64,000 bases of DNA. It comes from Sporichthyaceae bacterium. GTDB taxonomy: Bacteria > Actinomycetota > Actinomycetes > Sporichthyales > Sporichthyaceae. Made by a program: the position numbers and the translations under genes. Below, one piece after another: positions 25,182 to 33,223 of this stretch; positions within the stretch are counted from its first letter, which is position 1, and each line of letters opens with the position of its first letter. The stretch is taken from NCBI GenBank assembly GCA_036269075.1, contig DATASX010000016.1:24001-88000 (forward strand). Direction: 5' to 3'. The notes below the pieces were generated by a model. That model saw only the letters and a program-made list of their open reading frames with translations. It was not told the origin of the DNA and did not search any database.

Positions 25182-26194
25182 TTGCACACCGCCGAGTTCG
25201 AGCCGCTCGCGGCGAACTGCTGCGGCTTGCTGCCCGCGAACGTGTAGTACACGTTGCAGAGGTAGAGGTTGGTCCAGGACCCGTACTGCATGATCCGGGT
25301 GAACGAGGACAGCGCGACCGGCAGGCCCTGCACGGCCTGCCCGAACGCGGTCGCCGACGCGGCGTAGGTGCCCGCGACCGAGTCCAGGCGAGTCAGGTCG
25401 GCCTTCAGCTGCGGCCGGATGTCCCGCAGCAGCGCGGTGGTCGCGGTGGTCAGGCCCGCCAGGGCGTCGATCGAGCCGCCGATCTGGTCGCGGTCGGCGG
25501 CAGTCGCGGCGACGAGGCGGTGCAACTGCCCGATCAGGTCGTCGACCTGGGTGTTGCGTTGGCCCACGTCGGACAGCACCGTGGCGAAGTTGTCGATGAC
25601 CCGCCCGATCAGCTGGTCGCGATCCGCAAGATGCCCGGTCAGGTCCGAAGCGGTCTTCAGCAGGTTGACCAGGCTGCCGCCCTCGCCCTGCAGGACCGAG
25701 ACGATCGAGGAGGCCAGCTTGTTGATGTCGTCCGGGGAGATCACCTCGAACAGCGGCTGGAAACCGTTGATGACCACGGTCAGGTCCAGGGCGTCCTCGG
25801 TGGCGGCCTGCGGGATCCTGGCCCCGGACGGCAGCGCGGTCGCCGCCCCGGTACCGGGCAGCAGCGCCAGGAACCGTTGCCCGATCAGGTTCTGGTAGCG
25901 GATCGCGATACGGGTGTTGTTGAGCACCGGTTGGCTGCGGTTGACCGTGAAGCCGACCTTCGCGACCGTGCCGTCGAGGCTGACGCTGTCGACCCGGCCG
26001 ACCCGGACCCCCGCCACCCGCACGTTGTCACCGGAGTGCAGGCCGGAGGCGTCGTCGAACATCGCGGTGTAGTGGCTGGTCGACGAGCCGAGCGCGTTGG
26101 TCAGCGTGTTGTAGAGCAGTAGCGCGATCATCCCGGAGATCACCGCGAAGATCGCCAGCCGCACCGCTGAACCACGCACGGTCGCGGCCTTCAC
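25178..26194 (-). CDS. mceB: Mce family protein MceB
   Basis: 338-aa MCE protein with membrane anchor (AIFAVISGMIALLLYNTLTN), MCE domain with LHSGDNVRVAGVRVGRVDSV and a tail with two cysteines (LYLCNVYY and NSAVCK). Its GTG start at 26194 overlaps the stop of the second tandem bridge ORF (GTGA), with GGAGG about 11 bases upstream. The 150-bp gap to mceA is entirely filled by two bridge ORFs. Confidence 0.92.
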   Translation of the reverse strand: MKAATVRGSAVRLAIFAVISGMIALLLYNTLTNALGSSTSHYTAMFDDASGLHSGDNVRVAGVRVGRVDSVSLDGTVAKVGFTVNRSQPVLNNTRIAIRYQNLIGQRFLALLPGTGAATALPSGARIPQAATEDALDLTVVINGFQPLFEVISPDDINKLASSIVSVLQGEGGSLVNLLKTASDLTGHLADRDQLIGRVIDNFATVLSDVGQRNTQVDDLIGQLHRLVAATAADRDQIGGSIDALAGLTTATTALLRDIRPQLKADLTRLDSVAGTYAASATAFGQAVQGLPVALSSFTRIMQYGSWTNLYLCNVYYTFAGSKPQQFAASGSNSAVCK

Positions 26195-26271
26195 CGCCGC
26201 GCCTCCGTATGCCGGTGCCGGTTCGCCGTGGTGTACGCCGTCCCTACGGTTCGCTCGCTGCGCTCGCTCAC
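26191..26271 (-). CDS. 26-residue bridge ORF (second tandem copy) before mceB
   Basis: GTG 26271 overlaps the stop of the first copy and TGA 26193-26191 overlaps the mceB GTG. The product starts MSERSERTVGTAYTTANR and ends HTEARR, differing from the first copy at only two residues (His for Arg). A GGAGG near its 3' end serves as ribosome site for mceB. Confidence 0.6.
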   Translation of the reverse strand: MSERSERTVGTAYTTANRHRHTEARR

Positions 26272-26344
26272 CGCCGCGCCTCCGTGCGCCGGCGCCGGTT
26301 CGCCGTGGTGTACGCCGTCCCTACGGTTCGCTCGCTGCGCTCGC
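26191..26344 (-). repeat. Two tandem 77-bp units between mceA and mceB
   Basis: Two near-identical 77-bp units run 26344-26268 and 26267-26191 (differences at three bases around 26211-26218 versus 26288-26295). Because each bridge ORF is 81 bases and overlaps its neighbour by 4, the 77-bp period exactly preserves the chain of GTGA overlaps. The duplication therefore inserted a full extra translatable unit without breaking coupling. Confidence 0.92.
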
Positions 26345-26348
26345 TCAC
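26268..26348 (-). CDS. 26-residue bridge ORF (first tandem copy) after mceA
   Basis: GTG 26348 overlaps the mceA stop (TGA 26347-26345). The product starts MSERSERTVGTAYTTANR and ends RTEARR; TGA 26270-26268 overlaps the GTG of the second copy. It carries an internal GGAGG 11 bases before the next start. The overlaps suggest termination-reinitiation from mceA through both copies to mceB. Confidence 0.6.
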   Translation of the reverse strand: MSERSERTVGTAYTTANRRRRTEARR

Positions 26349-27625
26349 CGGGCACCTGCTGACGCCGCGTCAGGAAGCCGCACGGTGGTGCCGCGCAACA
26401 GCGGACCGGCCAACAGGTAGCCGACGTCACCGAAGTCCTGCGGGTGGTCACCGACCAGTGAGGCGAGGATCTGACCCAGCACCAGTTTCTCGGCCACGCT
26501 GCCGACCGGGCCGATGCCGCCGTAGGTGACCCCGAGGGCGAGGTCGGCCGTCTTCGGGGCGGTCGTCGCCGCGCCGGAACAGTTCGGCCCGTTCAGGCCC
26601 GGGTACTTGGGGCAGTCGGCCGGCCCGTAGGCCGGCAACGGTGCGGAGCTGAGGAGCGCGTCCAGGCCGAACCGGCGGCCGTCGGTGACCGCCAGGCTGC
26701 CGAGGAACTTGCCGAGGTCGACGAAGCCGGTGGAGAACGCGTCCGGGTGGGCGCCCAGCGCGCCGAAGATCGCGCTGGTCTGGTGCGAGACCTGGATCAG
26801 GTTGTCCGCGTTGTTGTTCAGCAGGTCCTTGGCGTGCCCGGTCAGGCCGAGACCGCCGCCGAGCAGTTCGACGAACTGGGCCTCCCGGGAGATCAGCGTG
26901 CGCAGCAGCACCAGGGTGTCGTCGACCGAGCTGAACAGGGTCGGGGTCTGGGCAGCGAAGGTTTGCGCCAGCGAGGCGAACGCGGTCAGGTCGTGCTCGA
27001 GGGTCGGCAGTTCCGGCGCGAGCTGGCTCAGGTAGGTGTTGGACCGACCGATGACCGAGTTGATCTGATCGCCGCGGCCGTTCAACGCCTCGGCCAGCGC
27101 GCCCAACGCGGTGGCCAGCTTGGCCGGCTGCACCGCGGTGAGCACCCGGTACAGCTTCTGGAACACGTCGGACAGTTCGAGCGACTCCGCCGAGGTGTCC
27201 TCGGGGATCTGCACGCCGGAGTGGATGTGCGGCCCGGCGGCGGCCGGCGCGAGCAGTTCGACGAAGTCCTGACCGAACACGTTCGCGGGCAGGACCCGCG
27301 CGGTCACCCCGGCCGGTACCGAGGCGATGCGACCCGGGTCGATCAGCAGGTCTATGTCCGCCCCGGTCCGCCCGAGCACCCGGCGCACACCGGTGACCCG
27401 GCCGACGACCACCCCACGCAGCTTGACGTCCGACCCGGGCACCAGCGCGTCGCCGGCGTCATGTTGCACGGTGCGCACGCTCGCGCCGGAGGCGAAGGTT
27501 CCGGAGAACTCCGCGGCGACCAACGCGATCAGCCCGACGATGATGCCGAGCATCACCAGACCACGACCGGCCAGCGCACGGCGCGACGGCTCCCCGTAGG
27601 TCCGGACCCTTCTCGTCGCGCTCAT
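26345..27625 (-). CDS. mceA: Mce family protein MceA
   Basis: 426-aa first MCE protein: anchor GLVMLGIIVGLIALVAAEFS, MCE domain with LVPGSDVKLRGVVVGRVTGV, then a long helical region and a C-terminal domain. ATG 27625 overlaps the yrbEB stop by 4 bases (ATGA). The palindrome CTGACG-CCG-CGTCAG lies in its last codons (26359-26373). Mce proteins form a hexameric tunnel for lipid import across the periplasm; which lipid is not evident. Confidence 0.92.
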   Translation of the reverse strand: MSATRRVRTYGEPSRRALAGRGLVMLGIIVGLIALVAAEFSGTFASGASVRTVQHDAGDALVPGSDVKLRGVVVGRVTGVRRVLGRTGADIDLLIDPGRIASVPAGVTARVLPANVFGQDFVELLAPAAAGPHIHSGVQIPEDTSAESLELSDVFQKLYRVLTAVQPAKLATALGALAEALNGRGDQINSVIGRSNTYLSQLAPELPTLEHDLTAFASLAQTFAAQTPTLFSSVDDTLVLLRTLISREAQFVELLGGGLGLTGHAKDLLNNNADNLIQVSHQTSAIFGALGAHPDAFSTGFVDLGKFLGSLAVTDGRRFGLDALLSSAPLPAYGPADCPKYPGLNGPNCSGAATTAPKTADLALGVTYGGIGPVGSVAEKLVLGQILASLVGDHPQDFGDVGYLLAGPLLRGTTVRLPDAASAGAR

Positions 27626-28494
27626 CCGCTGATCCGCACGCCGGGGTCGTAGCCCCAGAACGCCAACGTCATGAACATGTCGGTCACGATGATCACGATG
27701 ATGCTCGCCCGGATCGCGCGCCCGGTGGCCCGGCCGACACCCTCCGGACCGCCCGCGGCGGTGTAGCCGTAATAGCAGTGGATCAACGTGGTCAGCACGA
27801 TGAACACGGCGACCTTGATCGTCGACAGCACGATGTCGAACGGGTTCAGGAACGCCAGGAAGTAGTGCTCGTAGGTGCCCGAGGACTGCCCGAAGAAAGC
27901 CGTGACGACGAACTTCGTCGCGAAGTACGACCCGAACAGACCGACCACGTAGAGCGGGAGCATCGCCAGCGCCGCGGCCACCACGCGGGTGGCGACCAGG
28001 TACGGCATCGGCCGGACCGCCATCACCTCGAGCGCGTCGATCTCCTCCGAGATCCGCATGGCGCCGATCTGCGCGGTGTAGCGGCAACCCACCTGCGCGG
28101 CGAACGCGGTGCCCGCGATCAGCGGGGCGAACTCGCGGGTGTTGGCCAGCGCCGACACGAAACCCGCGAACGGTGCCAGGCCGATGATGTTCAGCCCGGT
28201 GAACCCGGCGATGCCGACCGAGGTGCCGACGAACGCCGACAGCAGCAGCATCACGCCCATGATCCCGCCGCCGACCAGCAGGGCCCGGCCCCAACTGATG
28301 TCGGACAGCAGGCGGCCGATCTCCTTGCGGTAGTGCCGCAGGGCCGCCGGGATCGCTGCGAATGCGACGAAGAAGAACGTGGCGACCTCGCCGAGCCGGA
28401 TCAGCCACGCGACGACGCCGGCCAGCACCGGGATCGGCCGCGGACCGCCGCCACTCCCGGCTGCCCGCCGTCCGCCGACCCCGACGCTGAGCAC
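27622..28494 (-). CDS. yrbEB: Mce permease YrbEB (MlaE family)
   Basis: 290-aa inner-membrane permease of the Mce ABC-type importer with about five or six membrane segments. The MlaE-family cytoplasmic helix reads ISEEIDALEVMAVRPMPYLV. GTG 28494 starts 3 bases after the yrbEA stop; the end overlaps mceA. No Mce ATPase (MceG) is present in this window, as is usual since it is encoded elsewhere. Confidence 0.93.
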   Translation of the reverse strand: MLSVGVGGRRAAGSGGGPRPIPVLAGVVAWLIRLGEVATFFFVAFAAIPAALRHYRKEIGRLLSDISWGRALLVGGGIMGVMLLLSAFVGTSVGIAGFTGLNIIGLAPFAGFVSALANTREFAPLIAGTAFAAQVGCRYTAQIGAMRISEEIDALEVMAVRPMPYLVATRVVAAALAMLPLYVVGLFGSYFATKFVVTAFFGQSSGTYEHYFLAFLNPFDIVLSTIKVAVFIVLTTLIHCYYGYTAAGGPEGVGRATGRAIRASIIVIIVTDMFMTLAFWGYDPGVRISG

Positions 28495-28497
28495 GTC

Positions 28498-29334
28498 TCA
28501 GACGACCTTGGGCGGGGAGATCAGCAAGTACGCCTGGGTCAGCGCGATGTTGGTGCTGAACAGCAGCAGGAACGTGAACACCACCGACTGGTTGACCCCG
28601 TCGGCCACACCCTTCGGCCCGCCCTTCGCATGCAGGCCCTTGTGTGCGGCGACGATCGCGGTCAGGAAGCCGAAGATCGTGGCCTTGATCTCGGCGACGA
28701 TGAAGTCGCCGGCGGTCGCGAACGAGGTGAACGACGACAGGTAGGCACCGGCGGTGCCGTGCTGCACGTAGACGTTGAACAGGTAGCCGGCCAGCACACC
28801 GGTCATCGCGACCACCGCGCACAGCAGCGCGCCGACAATCATCAGCGCCGCCACCCGGGGCACCACGAGCCGACGCACCGGCGAGATGCCCATGACCCGC
28901 ATGGCGTCCATCTCCTCCCGGATGGTGCGCGCCCCGAGATCCGAGCAGATCGCCGACCCGGCGGCCCCGGCCAGCAGCAGCGCGGTGACGACGGGCGCAC
29001 CCTCCCGGATCACGCCCAGGCCGTTGACGGCGCCGACGAACGAGGTGGCCCCCACCTGGGCGGCCAGGCTGCCCACGTTGATGGCGACGATGACGCCGAA
29101 CGGGATCGCGACCAGCAGGGCCGGCAGCAGCGAGACACTGGTGACGAACCAGGCCTGGAGAATGAACTCGCCCCACGGGAATCGGCCGCGAGCCAGGTCC
29201 ACGACCAGGTCGCGGGCGACCTCACCGGACATGCTCGCCATCTGACCGACCGTCACCAGGGAGCGGTCGATCGGGCCGGGCAGGCGGAGCTGCGGCAGAC
29301 GGCGGGGCGTGTCGCCGACCGAGGTCTGCGCCAT
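28498..29334 (-). CDS. yrbEA: Mce permease YrbEA (MlaE family)
   Basis: 278-aa permease, first gene of the mce operon. The MlaE helix reads IREEMDAMRVMGISPVRRLV and multiple hydrophobic segments follow. ATG 29334 (MAQTSVGDTPRR) has GAGGGCGAGGAC upstream. Divergent from an acyl-CoA-ligase-like gene, with which it shares a 238-base promoter region. Confidence 0.93.
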   Translation of the reverse strand: MAQTSVGDTPRRLPQLRLPGPIDRSLVTVGQMASMSGEVARDLVVDLARGRFPWGEFILQAWFVTSVSLLPALLVAIPFGVIVAINVGSLAAQVGATSFVGAVNGLGVIREGAPVVTALLLAGAAGSAICSDLGARTIREEMDAMRVMGISPVRRLVVPRVAALMIVGALLCAVVAMTGVLAGYLFNVYVQHGTAGAYLSSFTSFATAGDFIVAEIKATIFGFLTAIVAAHKGLHAKGGPKGVADGVNQSVVFTFLLLFSTNIALTQAYLLISPPKVV

Positions 29335-29460
29335 GTCCTCGCCCTCCTGCGCCACCGTGCCGCGCGCCGGTCGGGCCCCGCGCTGGGCACACCCTAGCCC
29401 CGTCCGTGACCGACGCCACTGTGGCCGCCGGCAACGGCGTGGGACGCCGAGACGGGGTTC

Positions 29461-29560
29461 CGTATCGTGGGTCGAGCCCCTTGGTCCGCGACGGCGCGGG
29501 CCCCGGCCCGACGGGAGCGGTTGCCTTGGTCTGCGACGGCTGGATCGACCGGACGATACG
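29461..29560. promoter_or_regulatory. Nested repeats in the mce / ligase divergent promoter region
   Basis: CGTATCGT (29461-29468) and ACGATACG (29553-29560) are perfect inverted arms. Between them CCTTGGTC-N-GCGACGGC occurs twice, at 29479-29495 and 29524-29540 (45-bp period). The arrangement, within the divergent spacer and just upstream of the ligase GTG, suggests a looped or paired operator for a shared regulator. Not matched to a known motif. Confidence 0.35.
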
Positions 29561-29572
29561 AGTCGGTCCGCC

Positions 29573-31276
29573 GTGCTGAGCCCGCGTTCGTTCCGGGGCC
29601 TGGCCGAGGAGGGTCTGCGGCTGGCCCGGGCGGTGCCGGCCGAGACGGTCCGCGGCATCGCATTGGTCGCGCACGACCCGCTGACCGCGCTGAGCACAGG
29701 CTTCGGGGTGCTGCGCAGCGGGGTCATCCCGCCGCTGCGGCCCGACCTGATCCTGCGTCAGTTGGACGCCGTGCGGCGCGAGGGTCCGACGCTGGCCGGG
29801 GCGGTCGCGGCCGCGGCCGCGCTCGATGCCGGTGGGGTCGCCGTGATCGACGACTCCGGGATGCGCACCTGGGCCGAGTTGGACCACGACGGGCGACGGT
29901 TGGCCGCCGCGTTCGCCGACCTCGACGTCGGCGCGGGCGACCGGGTCGGCCTGCTGTGCCGGAACTCCGCCGAGTTCGTCGAGTGCCTGCTGGCGCTGTC
30001 CCGGCTGGGCGCGGACGCCGTGCTGTTGAACACCGGCTCCGGACCGGAGCAGTTGGCCCGGATCGTGGCCGCGCAGCGGCTGCGGCTGATCATCGCCGAT
30101 GCCGAGTTCGCCCTGCCGAGCCTGCCCGCGGAGGTCCGGGTGGTGACCGCCTGGGCCGACGGGCACCGCAACGGGGTGCGCACCCTGATCCGGCAGACCC
30201 GCAGCGATCGCCAGGTGCGCCGCCCGACCAGCGTCGGGCGGATGATCGTCCTGACCTCCGGGACCACCGGCACGCCGAAGGGCGCGGCCCGTCCGGAACC
30301 GTCGACCACGGCGGCGCTGCTGGCCGTGGCCGGGTTGCTCGGCTGCATCCCGTTGCGGGCCACCACGCCGACCGCGATCCCGGCGCCGCTGTTTCACGCC
30401 TGGGGCCTGGGTGCGCTGCAACTGGCGCTGACCGCGCGCTGCCCGGTGGTGCTCAGCCGCCACTTCGACCCCGCCCGGCTGGCCGGGCTGATGTCCCAGC
30501 ACCGGGTGGAGCAGTTGTTCTGCGTCCCGGTGATGCTGAACCGACTGCTCGCACTGCCCGACCACCAGGTCGCCGCGGCCGACCTGTCCGCACTGCGGTT
30601 GATCGTCACCAGCGGGTCGGCACTGTCACCGGCCAGCGTGCGCGCGACCGCGGCCCGCTTCGGGCCGGTGCTGCACAACCTCTACGGCTCGACCGAGGTG
30701 TCCTGGGTGAGCGTGGCCGGGCCCGGCGACCTGGCCCAGGACCCCGGGTCGGCCGGGCGGCCGCCGCTGGGCACGCGGCTGACCGTCCTGGACCCGGACG
30801 GCCTGCCCTGCCCGATCGGGGTCAGCGGGCGGATCTTCGTGGGCAACTCGATGTTGTTCGACGGCTATACCGACGCTGCCGGCGTGGCCACCAACGCGGA
30901 CGGCCTGATGCCGACCGGCGACTTCGGGCACGTGGACCTCCGCGGCCGCCTGCACGTCGACGGCCGGGAGGACGACCTCGTGGTCTGCGGCGGGGAGAAC
31001 GTGTTCTGCGGCGAGGTCACCGACGTGCTGTCCGACGTCGCGGGCATCACCGACGTGGCGGTGGTCGGGGTGCCCGACGCCGACCTCGGCCAGCGCCTGG
31101 CGGCGTTCGTGGTCACCGCCGCGGGTTCGACGCTGACCGCGGAGGACATCCGGGCGATCGTGCGCGAGCGCCTGGCCCGCCACGCGGTCCCCCGCGACGT
31201 GACCTTCCTCGACGAGCTGCCGCGCAACGCCGCCGGCAAGGTCCTGGCCCGGGTACTGCGCCAGGACCGCGACTGA
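29573..31276 (+). CDS. AMP-binding acyl-CoA synthetase-like enzyme (FadD-type)
   Basis: 567-aa ANL-superfamily ligase that adenylates a carboxylate and forms a CoA thioester. Visible are the P-loop-like LTSGTTGTPKGA near residues 227-238, YGSTE near 371, TGDFGHVDLRGRLHVDGR around 450 and the C-terminal lysine motif NAAGKV near 558. The substrate is probably a fatty or sterol-type acid given the adjacent mce lipid importer. GTG 29573 is the start with best fit; codon pattern before it is poor. It is followed by an FAD oxidoreductase 23 bases downstream. Confidence 0.88.
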   Translation: MLSPRSFRGLAEEGLRLARAVPAETVRGIALVAHDPLTALSTGFGVLRSGVIPPLRPDLILRQLDAVRREGPTLAGAVAAAAALDAGGVAVIDDSGMRTWAELDHDGRRLAAAFADLDVGAGDRVGLLCRNSAEFVECLLALSRLGADAVLLNTGSGPEQLARIVAAQRLRLIIADAEFALPSLPAEVRVVTAWADGHRNGVRTLIRQTRSDRQVRRPTSVGRMIVLTSGTTGTPKGAARPEPSTTAALLAVAGLLGCIPLRATTPTAIPAPLFHAWGLGALQLALTARCPVVLSRHFDPARLAGLMSQHRVEQLFCVPVMLNRLLALPDHQVAAADLSALRLIVTSGSALSPASVRATAARFGPVLHNLYGSTEVSWVSVAGPGDLAQDPGSAGRPPLGTRLTVLDPDGLPCPIGVSGRIFVGNSMLFDGYTDAAGVATNADGLMPTGDFGHVDLRGRLHVDGREDDLVVCGGENVFCGEVTDVLSDVAGITDVAVVGVPDADLGQRLAAFVVTAAGSTLTAEDIRAIVRERLARHAVPRDVTFLDELPRNAAGKVLARVLRQDRD

Positions 31277-31282
31277 CCGGAC

Positions 31283-31297
31283 CTGACGGGGCGTCAG
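31283..31297. repeat. Palindrome CTGACG-GGG-CGTCAG between ligase and oxidoreductase
   Basis: Perfect 6+6 palindrome in the 23-base gap, 2 bases before the downstream ATG (31300). It would overlap the ribosome-binding region of the oxidoreductase, so as DNA operator or RNA hairpin it could limit that gene's expression. Same consensus as copies at 3524, 26359 and 38865. Confidence 0.6.
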
Positions 31298-31299
31298 GA

Positions 31300-32865
31300 A
31301 TGACCGGGACCGCATCGCCGACCGCCGCCGACGTGGTGGTCGTCGGCGGCGGGCACAACGGGTTGGTCGCCGCGACGCTGCTGGTCCGCTCCGGCTTGTC
31401 GGTGATCGTCGCCGAGGCCGCCGAGGTGTTCGGCGGCGCCGCCCGCACCGAGCACCCGTTCGCCTCCGCCCCGCGGCTGAGGCAGTCCACCGGCGCGTAC
31501 CTGCTCGGGCTGATGCCCCCGGAGCTGATCCGGCTGCTCGAACTCGACCTGCCCACCCTGCGCCGCGACCCGCACTACGCCCTGCCCGCCGCGGTCGGCT
31601 CCGGGCTGCCGTCGCTGCTGCTCGGCGCCGACGGGGCCGCCAACCGGCAGGCGCTGCAGGCCGCCTTCTCCCCCGCCGATGCCCGGGCCGACGACGCGCT
31701 CGGCGCGGAGTTGGCCGCCTTCCGCGAGGACCTGGCACCGGCCTGGCTCACCGAACCGGAGTCGGTGGAGGCCACCGCGGAACGCTGGATCCGGCCGGGG
31801 TTGCGGGAGAAGTTCGTCGCGTTGTGCCGCGGCTCGGTGGTCGAGTACCTGGATCGGTTCGGCTTCGTCGGCCAACGGCTGCCGGCCATGTACGCGGTGA
31901 CCGACGGGATCTCCGGGCTGACCGCCGGTCCCGACGACCCGGGCACCGGCCACAACTTCCTGGCGCACAACATGTGCCGGCTGCCCGCCGCCGGCGGGAC
32001 CTGGATGATCGTGGCCGGCGGGATGGGCACGGTGGCAGCGCGGCTGGCCGACGCGGCGCGACTGGCCGGTGCCGACCTGCGGCGCGGCAGCGCGGTCACC
32101 CGCATCGGCACCACCGGCGGCGTGGTCGACGGGGTCGAGACCGCGACCGGGCAGAGCATCCGGGCCCGCGTCGTGCTGGTGGCCTGCGACCCGTTCCGGC
32201 TGCCGGGGCTGGTCGGCGCGGACGTGCTGCCCATCGATCTGATCCAACGTCTGGATCGGCTCTACCGGCCGGGCGTGACGATGAAGGTGAACCTCGCGCT
32301 GGCCCGGCCACCGCGCTTCCCCGGTCTCGGCGGGCGTTCTTCCGGGGGCGCGACCGTGCACCTGCTGCCCGGCGAGGATCGGCCGCTGGATGCCGTGCGC
32401 GAGATGTGGCGGCAGGTCCAGGCCGGCGTGCTGCCGGAGTTCCCCACGATCGAGTGGTATCTGCACACTACCGTCGACCCGAGCCTGACCGAGCCGGACG
32501 GCCCGCACTCATCGGCGCTGTTCGTGCAGTCGGTGCCGCACGTCCCGGCCGGATCCACCTGGGCGGCGGAGGTCGACGGTTACGTGGCCCGACTGCTGGC
32601 CGTCTGCGACCGGTTCGCGCCGGGCACGACCGCATCGGTGATAGACGTGCACGCGCTGCCGCCGCCGCGCATCGCCGAGCACTTCGGGATCACCGGCGGG
32701 CACATCCACCACGTCGACAACACGTTCGCGTTCGACGCCCGGATGCCCTACGCGACCGGGGTCCCGGGCCTCTACGCGGGATCGGCGGGCTGCCACCCGG
32801 CCGGCTCCGTGATCGGGGCCGCGGGGCACAACGCGGCCGCCCGAATTCTGCGCGATCTGCGTTGA
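31300..32865 (+). CDS. FAD-dependent oxidoreductase, phytoene-desaturase-like
   Basis: 521-aa amine-oxidase/phytoene desaturase family flavoprotein. The dinucleotide-binding motif DVVVVGGGHNGLVAATLL opens at about residue 11. The C-terminal FAD motif reads GLYAGSAGCHPAGSVIGAAG. No crt genes are nearby; the type resembles PYROXD2-like members of unknown substrate. It follows the ligase directly, so lipid-related oxidation is a reasonable guess. It converges on the phosphate transport genes across a terminator. Confidence 0.85.
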   Translation: MTGTASPTAADVVVVGGGHNGLVAATLLVRSGLSVIVAEAAEVFGGAARTEHPFASAPRLRQSTGAYLLGLMPPELIRLLELDLPTLRRDPHYALPAAVGSGLPSLLLGADGAANRQALQAAFSPADARADDALGAELAAFREDLAPAWLTEPESVEATAERWIRPGLREKFVALCRGSVVEYLDRFGFVGQRLPAMYAVTDGISGLTAGPDDPGTGHNFLAHNMCRLPAAGGTWMIVAGGMGTVAARLADAARLAGADLRRGSAVTRIGTTGGVVDGVETATGQSIRARVVLVACDPFRLPGLVGADVLPIDLIQRLDRLYRPGVTMKVNLALARPPRFPGLGGRSSGGATVHLLPGEDRPLDAVREMWRQVQAGVLPEFPTIEWYLHTTVDPSLTEPDGPHSSALFVQSVPHVPAGSTWAAEVDGYVARLLAVCDRFAPGTTASVIDVHALPPPRIAEHFGITGGHIHHVDNTFAFDARMPYATGVPGLYAGSAGCHPAGSVIGAAGHNAAARILRDLR

Positions 32866-32891
32866 CGGCCGCTCCACATCGCTGGGACCGC

Positions 32892-32931
32892 CGTGACGCC
32901 CGGAACGGCGCGTTGCGTCCCGGGCGTCACG
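32892..32931. terminator. Bidirectional terminator hairpin
   Basis: CGTGACGCCCGG (32892-32903) and CCGGGCGTCACG (32920-32931) form a perfect 12-bp stem with a small inner AACG/CGTT stem. It sits between converging genes (FAD oxidoreductase and the small pit-linked protein) and likely ends both transcripts. Confidence 0.75.
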
Positions 32932-32955
32932 TAGTTGTTCAGCAGTCGACGGCTC

Positions 32956-33192
32956 CTAGTGCTTCACGACGATCATCTTGAGTCCGTAGAGCAGGACCAA
33001 CGCGACGGACCCCAGGCACAGGTAGCCCATGAACTGCCCGAGTCTCGGGTCCACCATGCGGCTCCTCGGGTCGGCGTCCTTGGCAGCCAGTCCGACCAAC
33101 CCGCCCGCGACCAGCACGACCACCGTGACCGCGACGCCCATCGTGACCAGGGCGACCTCGCCCAGCGGGCCCCACTTGATGTCGACCTTCAT
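32956..33192 (-). CDS. Small two-helix membrane protein linked to pit
   Basis: 78-aa protein with two hydrophobic helices (VALVTMGVAVTVVVLVAGGL and MGYLCLGSVALVLLYGL) separated by a charged loop. ATG 33192 has GGAGGAG upstream. It follows pitA by 31 bases and is probably co-transcribed, perhaps as an accessory subunit of the phosphate transporter; family unknown. Confidence 0.75.
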   Translation of the reverse strand: MKVDIKWGPLGEVALVTMGVAVTVVVLVAGGLVGLAAKDADPRSRMVDPRLGQFMGYLCLGSVALVLLYGLKMIVVKH

Positions 33193-33223
33193 CTCGACTC
33201 CTCCGTACCAGGTCCGGTCGCGG

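Noticed and set aside
29467..32865. A 1132-codon frame joining ligase-region sequence to the FAD oxidoreductase
   Set aside because: The first half is an out-of-frame reading of the ligase gene; the true oxidoreductase start is ATG 31300 where homology to the family begins.
32956..33175. A second ORF in another frame over the small pit-linked gene
   Set aside because: The frame from ATG 33192 gives two clean membrane helices and a strong ribosome site; the other frame does not.
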